From assembly GCF_018873765.1 (NCBI RefSeq), contig NC_057923.1:6522413-6586412 (forward strand): a stretch of 64,000 nt of DNA. Reading direction: 5' to 3'. The position numbers and the translations under genes were made by a program. This document shows, one piece after another, positions 57,878 through 64,000 of the stretch. A model generated the notes under the pieces. The model had not been told where the DNA came from and did no database searches. It saw only the letters and a program-made list of their open reading frames with translations. The first letter of the stretch is position 1. Each line of letters begins with the position of its first letter. Source of the stretch: Telopea speciosissima (lineage: Eukaryota > Streptophyta > Magnoliopsida > Proteales > Proteaceae).

Positions 57878-58079
57878 ACGTTGCTACACACACACTGATG
57901 CAGTTACACGTTGGGTAACTATGAGTTGTGTATTTTTATAATTTTCTCTTTATTATTTTATTCCTTTGGTAGAATCGTAGGAGATTGAGTTGTGGAGTTT
58001 TCTTCAAACACTATTTCAGTTTCAGGATACGATTAGATGATGGCGATCCCAGGGTTCGGAAACCCTGTTGGGTTCGCTA

Positions 58080-58445
58080 TGGGCTCGCCCAAATACCAAA
58101 TACCCAAGTTACAAAGGGGAGGCAAAATCTGTAATTTATCACAAGTTCTTAAAGGGGAATGGCAAACTTGTAATAAACCTGAATTTGAGAGGGTCATTGG
58201 GTAACTCAATAGTAATGATTCAAGTGAGAGTTATATGGTGTGGAATGTTGGCAGTTAAAAAGCAACATAAATATAAACTAAGTGTAACAGAGATGAGGAT
58301 GTTGAGATGGATGTGTGGCAAAACTAGGAAGGACAAAGTAAGGAATGACCACATTAGAGCTGAGTTAGGAGTAGCTCCAATTCATGATAAACTACAAGAA
58401 AGTCGTTTGAAGTTGCATGGCCATGATAAAAGTTCAATACAAAGG
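58080..58445 (+). repeat. LINE polyprotein C-terminal fragment
   Basis: It codes [20 protein letters not shown] and RAELGVAPIHDKLQESRLK, the same region as 50610-50850 with different substitutions. The tail sequence is missing, and a plant-repeat frame upstream gives the long open stretch. Relic. Confidence 0.7.
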
Positions 58446-59628
58446 TGAATCGGGTTGAACCAGACCGAACTGGGTTTGATGGACACACACTTGTCCAACA
58501 TGTAGCATGATAATCTAATATGCCATACTACCCAAGAAGGATGCTATTGGCAAAATGATCTCTTCTATCTATATTTAGGAAAAAATATATTGGGAAAAAA
58601 GGAAAAATCTACATACCTAATCTGGGTTTTTTTGGGGGCTAACCTACCAATATGGTTTGAGTGATTGAAGAGTGGCTCTTGCAATGGAAACTTACTGTCA
58701 TAAATAGAGTATTCGTGATAAAAATTATTTTTTGGCGATTAAAAACTTCTACCACAAAAAACCAAATTTGTTGTAGTATCTGAAATAACCAATTTCCGGT
58801 CTACGAACCCCTAATAGTAAACAATTGGGGGGGAGATTTTGACACTTGATTGCTCCCGACAAATTTATTTTAATAATATTAGAGCACTTTTTTTCTTACG
58901 ATTTTGACTCTGAGAGGAGAAATACATAAGAGAGAGAGAGAGAGAGAGGTTCCATGGGTTGAGACTGAGAGAATAATATTATAAAGGAGTATTTTTGTCG
59001 ACTTAAGAAGTATATCAAACAATGGGTAGATTGAGATACTTGTGGGAGTCATTTTCCTTTTCCATTTCATTCATTCTTAATATCCAGTTTCTACCACATC
59101 CAAACAAACTGACAACACACAGAAGGTTCAAGAAAATTTATAGCAGTGTCATTCTATTTATGGATTCCTTCCAATAGAGGGATTATTTTAGACATTTCAT
59201 TGTTTTGAATGAACAGTGAAATGTGAGGGGGAGTGTAGTCTCGTTTTTTGAACTCATGTTATGGGAATTTTTTCGCAAAGGAAAATCATAATAAAAGATC
59301 AAATTCTTGTGGAACTTAAATTGGGTATGCAATATTTTAAAGGAGTGATGGACCCAATAGTCAAACCTACTAAGCCATCGGCCTGTTTATGTGAAAGCTC
59401 TGTATTAGTGCCTTGACTGGACTTTTCTTAAAAAATCATGAATTTGTCAATGAACCATCTGTTGGTCTGACAATTCTGACTATCAATGAACCAGTGAATC
59501 ATTGAGTCTATATTATGTTTTTAAAGCTGGGGAGACTTGAACATATGCCAACTTGCCTGGTCTGTTACAATGCGTCAAAATGTATAATTATCAAATGGAA
59601 GGCCTCATCCCTTTATATACTGACTAAC

Positions 59629-59672
<44 letters not shown>

Positions 59673-60083
59673 TGTCTCCTTCAGATTTCCAATACAAACA
59701 AGAAGAAAAAGTCCGATTCTTAATCAGGCTTACTTTCAGTAGTCAACAATCCTACCAATGATTCTGTGTATTATATTCATGAAAATGAATATTAGATGTC
59801 TATCATATAATTACAAACACCTCTTTGGAAGCGATGGTGGTTGAAGTGATGCTAGTGGTGGGGGAGGCTTCTGCTCACTAAATAGTTTACATTTAATTCA
59901 TGAGTTGAGCATCCTAGAAATGGATTGAGATGGTTATTCGGCTTTGTTTGTGGAGCCATTGGTTGGATTAGTGGAGAATAACAAATATATAGCAGCTATT
60001 CCTATGATATGGATCTGATGGACTCTCGATTGAGGAAGGATACAAACCGTCAAAGAGGTGGTACTGGAGAGACATAATATGTT

Positions 60084-60117
<34 letters not shown>

Positions 60118-61099
60118 TTGAATAGCGTACTGTTGCATCAGGAAATCGCCGATTGGTCCTTTGGGTGTCATAACCTGCAAAAGGACGTCAGTGACAAAGG
60201 AGAACCGGTGTGGTTCCGGCCTAGGACTCTCCGATGCCTTAGTTAGATCTCTCCTAGCAACAGATGAATTACTGGAATTCAAGATGGGTAATGGGGTAGA
60301 ATACCTGAGTATTTATAGTTGAGTGTGGAGGTGTGGAGAGTCTCAATTGGCGATAAGCCTTCTTCGTGGAAAAGTCTATCACGTAGTAAAGTGCCTCCTC
60401 ATGAGACGTAGAGTCGTAATAGGGAAGAGGTTCCCTAAGCGTGTTGGCTAGACTTATATCTCTTTGGGATAATCCCCCTTGGTATATATCTATGTTGCAA
60501 TCTTTTAGTGATAGGATAACGTAGACCTCGGTGATGACGTCATGGTTGGACCTCGTTGGCTTGCATGGAAGACTTGGTCTCTGGATGACTTCTTGGGTCT
60601 ATTTCTCTTGAATTGCCGAATGGGTTCTGTCGTGTCTCGGCTTGGACCAGCCTCTTTTTTGGGCCAAGACACGTGGCCTCTCAGCACTGGAACGTGTATT
60701 TTTGGTTTATCACTTGCCCCCTACTCTCTTGGAACGGAGTGTTCAAGAGAGTAGTGTCTTTGTAGTCTTCAAGCTTGTGAGGGGCTTGTTGCAAATGAAG
60801 CTTCTTGGAAGGAGTTTTGTGATTGGGCATCTCGTGACCGTTGGATGGACTTTGCTTCTTGGGGTAGATGGTTTTTTCTCCTCTTGGTAAGTGGGAGAGG
60901 TGAGAGGTTCAAATCCTCCCCACTACCCTTTTTATTCTCTTTTTCTTTCCTTTTTGCCAACTTTTCCTTCATTCTTCACTTTCTCCTCATTTTCTCTCTC
61001 TTGGATTTCTACCCTTTTCACCTTTCTTCCTTAAGTTCAATTTTCTTGCCCCCCAAGTGTTTGTCATAATCCCTCTTTAAAGGAGATACATTTCTTTTT
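58446..61099. other. Intergenic or LTR-like DNA
   Basis: Contains (GA)n at 58929-58948 and 60083-60114, a (TA)n(GT)n run at 59630-59672, and from about 60000 pyrimidine/purine-balanced DNA that reads like an LTR or leader of the gag-like element downstream (GGTATATATC TATA-like word near 60480). I could not find paired LTRs. Confidence 0.35.
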
Positions 61100-61129
61100 C
61101 TTTTTTCCTGGTCTTCGTACTCGATCACC

Positions 61130-61560
61130 CTCTCGTCCTCGCCCATGGTCTCGCCAGTCTCGTCTTCGTGCCCGTGTACAGTCTTGTCCACGGCTCCTAC
61201 ATCCGCCTCGATCTTGCCTGACCTCGGCTCTCGCCCATCTCGCTCGCGGCTGCTCGATCTCACCCATCTCAGCCTCGCCCACGGCTGCTTGATCTCGCCT
61301 GTGGCTTGCATCTCGTCTTCGGTCTCGCCCATCTCGGCCTCTCCCGTCTTGCCTGTGGCTGCCTCGACCTTGGTCCCGCCCATCTTAGCCTCGCCTATCT
61401 CACCCGCGGTGGCCTTGGCCTTGCCCGTCTCTCCCGTGGTGGCCTTGGCCTCGGTCTCGCTCATCTCAGCCTCGCCCATCTCGCTCGTGGCGGCCTTGGC
61501 CTCGTCCATCTCGCCTGTCTCGCTTGCGGCGGCCTCGGCCTCGGTCTCTTCCTCGGAGCT
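61130..61560. repeat. Degenerate tandem repeat, CTCGCC-type words
   Basis: CTCGCCCATCTCGGCCTCG-type words repeat many times, often as a longer unit ending GTGGCGGCCTTGGCCTCG. The composition is much more GC-rich than the neighbours. Several frames are open on both strands because of the repeat, so no protein is claimed. Confidence 0.7.
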
Positions 61561-61868
61561 CTTTCAGGTTTGGCAATCATGTCTTTTTTTTTTTTTGGTA
61601 TTGACTCAAAATCATCTTTCTTCGCAGACGTAACTTGAGCTCCCTGGTCGGCACTGTTTCTTCTTCTTTGTCTCTGCCCTTTTCTCATGGGTCTGGTATG
61701 TTCCCCTTACTTTGTGTGTCACTATTATTCTTTGTGAACATCTTTGTAGTTTAATCTTTTGAAGTGTTCTCTTGGATGTTTTGTTTGTGCATGCTGCAGC
61801 TTGTTCTCGAGGCAGCTTGGTGTTAGGGAGCTTCATCTGAGTAAGTCTTCTCTTCTCTTCTTATTGCT

Positions 61869-63720
61869 ATGTTGAGTAGCTCTTCTCGTGAAGGACATGA
61901 CATCGACGAGGCTACATTAGGCCCATCCTCGTCCGAGTTGAATGTGGATACCCTTCCCCCATTGCCTTCCCCTAGGCCTATACTTAGTGATGACGGGGAG
62001 GGAGCCACTAGCCTTGTCCATTCTGACGAGAGCCCAGATTCAGATGGTCATTCTAATGGAGATGATTCTGGGGTATCTGCCCCTACTATGAATACTACCA
62101 GTGGGATTGGATAGTACCATAGTTCTTTGACCTCTTCCGATTTGGCGACCTTACGTTAGTTGTATCACATCCCCTCTGAGATCGTCCTCCGCGTCCTTGG
62201 GGATGGTGATCTAGCCTTCTCCCACCGAGCCAATGAGATTTGTCTATATGAGATTTCTCTCACCAACGGTCTTCGCTTCCCTATTCTCAAGTTTGCCGAA
62301 TTAGTACTAGACCACTGACATCTCACTCCTGGGCAGTTATTACCCAATTCATGGAGGGTCATCTTGGGTTTCTTCGTGTTCTTTGCTCGGTTGGGTTGCA
62401 CCGCTACTGTTGCCCTGCATTCATATTTTTATGCATTGAGGAGAGGAGATGGGTGGTGCCATTTTTACCGTCGTGTCCTTAAGGGCTCCTTTGCTAATTT
62501 TGACTTCTTCAAGAAGATGCCCAATTTGGTTAAACGTTGGAGGGACCAATTTTTCTTCGCTTCGATCTCTCAATGCCCATTATGGACCCATTGGGAGGTG
62601 ATCGACTTGCAGAGTGTGAACCGCTCCCTTGATCTAAACGACTTTGAGAGCGAGTCTCTCAGCTGGTGCCTAAAAGGCAATAGGTTTGATGTTCAAAAAT
62701 TGGAGTCGAAAGCCTTTCAATTCCTTTAGAAGTTGAGTCCTGGTAAGTTCCTGGTCTGGTCTTTTATTCGCCTTGTATATACCTTGTTTTTCCTTTTATT
62801 TGTATTGATGCTGACTTATTTTTTCCTATGTCATGGTGCCAGTGAATCTTCGACCCAACCTTGATTGCTTTCGCACTAATACCGCGAAGAAGAAGGCGGC
62901 TCCCCAGGCTTCACGTCCTCTCAAGGATGCTTCCTCTATTCCTGCTATGATGGGTCGTGCTAACGTGGTTACCCTCCCGATCACCATGCCTGGTGTGGTC
63001 CTGGCTGTGGATGCAAAGAGGAAGGGTGGTCCCAACTCTCAGGGTGGAAAGAAGGGTTCCGTCGTCTTCAAGATTCCTCAACCTGCTCCCGCTATCACTC
63101 CCCCTATTGCTATTTCTAATGCTGCCTCTCTCTCTTCTTCTAGGGGTAATGATGTTGTCTGTTATGTCGGTGCCGGCGAGGATCCGCCTCCACCTCCCCC
63201 CTTGGTCCTTCTTTGGGATATTCATGACGGGGATTCTACCATGGCGAGTCCGGACATTGCTCGAGAGTGGGTGGACAAGGGTCGACTTCCTTTTGATCGT
63301 GATCTCTTACAGGGTGTTTTTGACTCGGAGCTGCTGAAGCCTCTCTATGGAGATATGGCCTCTGTGAGTCTACATTTCATTATCTTTTCCTTATGTTCTC
63401 ATGTATTTGGGGTTTGCTGACTTTGTCTTGTGTGCAGGTTTTTTATCGCACCGTAGAAGCGGTGTCACACTGCGAGAGACATGCCTTTCAGAATGTTCTG
63501 CATACTCGGCATGTGCAGGGTCTGGAGAGGGAGGTCTTGGAGTGGAAAGCTGCTTGCGAGGAGGGTGCCGCCGAGGAGAGGAAGATGACCGAGGAGATTC
63601 GTGTACTGACTTCTTAGAAGGCTCCCTCTCTTTCATCTTCGAAGGTGTCATCGCCGGATCGTAATGTTGCCACTACTTCTCCTCTTGAGCCTGGAGATTG
63701 ACTTCTCTTCATCCTATCAT
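61869..63720 (+). pseudogene. Retroelement gag-like gene, multi-exon, with in-frame stops
   Basis: One frame runs from 61869 to 62729 with premature stops at 62112 (TAG), 62157 (TAG) and 62316 (TGA), then TAG at 62727. Its second part codes IPSEIVLRVLGDGD, ICLYEISLTNGLRFP and LLPNSWRVILGFFVFF, the signature of the plant domain often labelled putative gypsy-type transposon (Transposase_28). Splice-like junctions follow: CTG|GTAAGT near 62750 to GCCAG near 62842, and TCT|GTGAGT at 63364 to TGCAG at 63437. They lead to Pro-rich and then coiled-coil segments (LEREVLEWKAACEEGAAEER) ending at 63618. It is probably a dead, intron-containing retroelement-derived gene. No pol domain is seen. Confidence 0.65.
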
Positions 63721-63844
63721 ACTTACTTTTTGCTTCGAGCTTTATTTTAAACTTGATGCATGGACGTGTAGTTACTTTTAGAATTTCAGTGTTATCCTTG
63801 CCTTGAATCTTTGTGTTTAAGTCTTGCTTCTTTTTAGTGTTATC

Positions 63845-64000
63845 CTTGTCTTGTGGCCTGTTGGCCTTGGTGGCATGAGCGCCTCATGGCCGATGGGCCT
63901 TGGTGGCATCATGCCTTATGCCCTACAGGATTTGTTTAGCATAAGTGCCTCGTGGCCTATAGGCCTTGGTGGCATAGAGCCTTGTGGCCTTATGCCTTAG
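63845..64000. repeat. Tandem repeat GGCCTTGGTGGCAT, runs off the right edge
   Basis: GGCCTTGGTGGCAT recurs at about 63870, 63908 and 63962, with intervening GCGCCTCATGGCCGATGG and CATGCCTTATGCC variants. The spacing of 38-55 bases is irregular. The array continues past position 64000. Confidence 0.65.

Noticed and set aside
60058-60282. Minus-strand ORF ending in SLSLSLS
   Set aside because: Depends on a GA microsatellite, and no family signature was seen; more likely LTR or leader DNA.

Overview
The window is nuclear DNA from a flowering plant, probably a dicot with a large, transposon-rich genome. Evidence: spliceosomal introns, U6 snRNA genes with the plant upstream sequence element and TATA box, an Au-type tRNA-derived SINE, plant-type gene families (STICHEL-like, PL1 pectate lyase, plant UFM1 protease) and many hAT, PIF/Harbinger and Mutator-type elements. 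I cannot name the species from sequence alone.

Layout. (1) 965-3099, minus: five 5' exons of an UFM1-specific protease; the catalytic half lies beyond the left edge. (2) 3100-8149: intergenic DNA with foldback elements, a Tourist-type MITE and two tandem U6 genes (minus). (3) 8150-11615: a 3.47-kb PIF/Harbinger-type transposon with perfect 26-bp ends and TAA target duplication, carrying a tRNA-like hairpin and an unrecognised ORF. (4) 12717-18398, plus: a STICHEL-like AAA ATPase gene whose middle is replaced by about 1.2 kb of poly-A/G/C text that looks like an assembly artefact. (5) 18400-35700: no protein gene; a third U6 gene (19437) and many MITEs, including hAT-type elements with 8-bp duplications, one nested in another. 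(6) 35872-37384, plus: a complete four-exon pectate lyase gene. (7) 37400-49100: intergenic foldbacks, Au SINE copies and a 989-bp Mutator-type element. (8) 49101-55716, minus: seven 3' exons of CCT5 (chaperonin epsilon subunit); one intron holds a 1148-bp near-perfect palindrome. The N-terminal exons are not in the window. (9) 55717-64000: retroelement territory, with a chromodomain polyprotein remnant, a LINE fragment and a decayed multi-exon gag-like gene between tandem repeats.

The four protein genes are unrelated housekeeping or developmental genes (UFMylation, trichome-type ATPase family, pectin degradation, cytosolic folding); I see no operon-like or cluster logic. The new material is mostly in the mobile DNA: intact element ends with target duplications, a recurrent foldback family, and a compensatory base-pair change shared by all three U6 genes. 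Exon boundaries were placed by hand from splice consensus, reading-frame phase and protein-family recall; single-base errors are possible.
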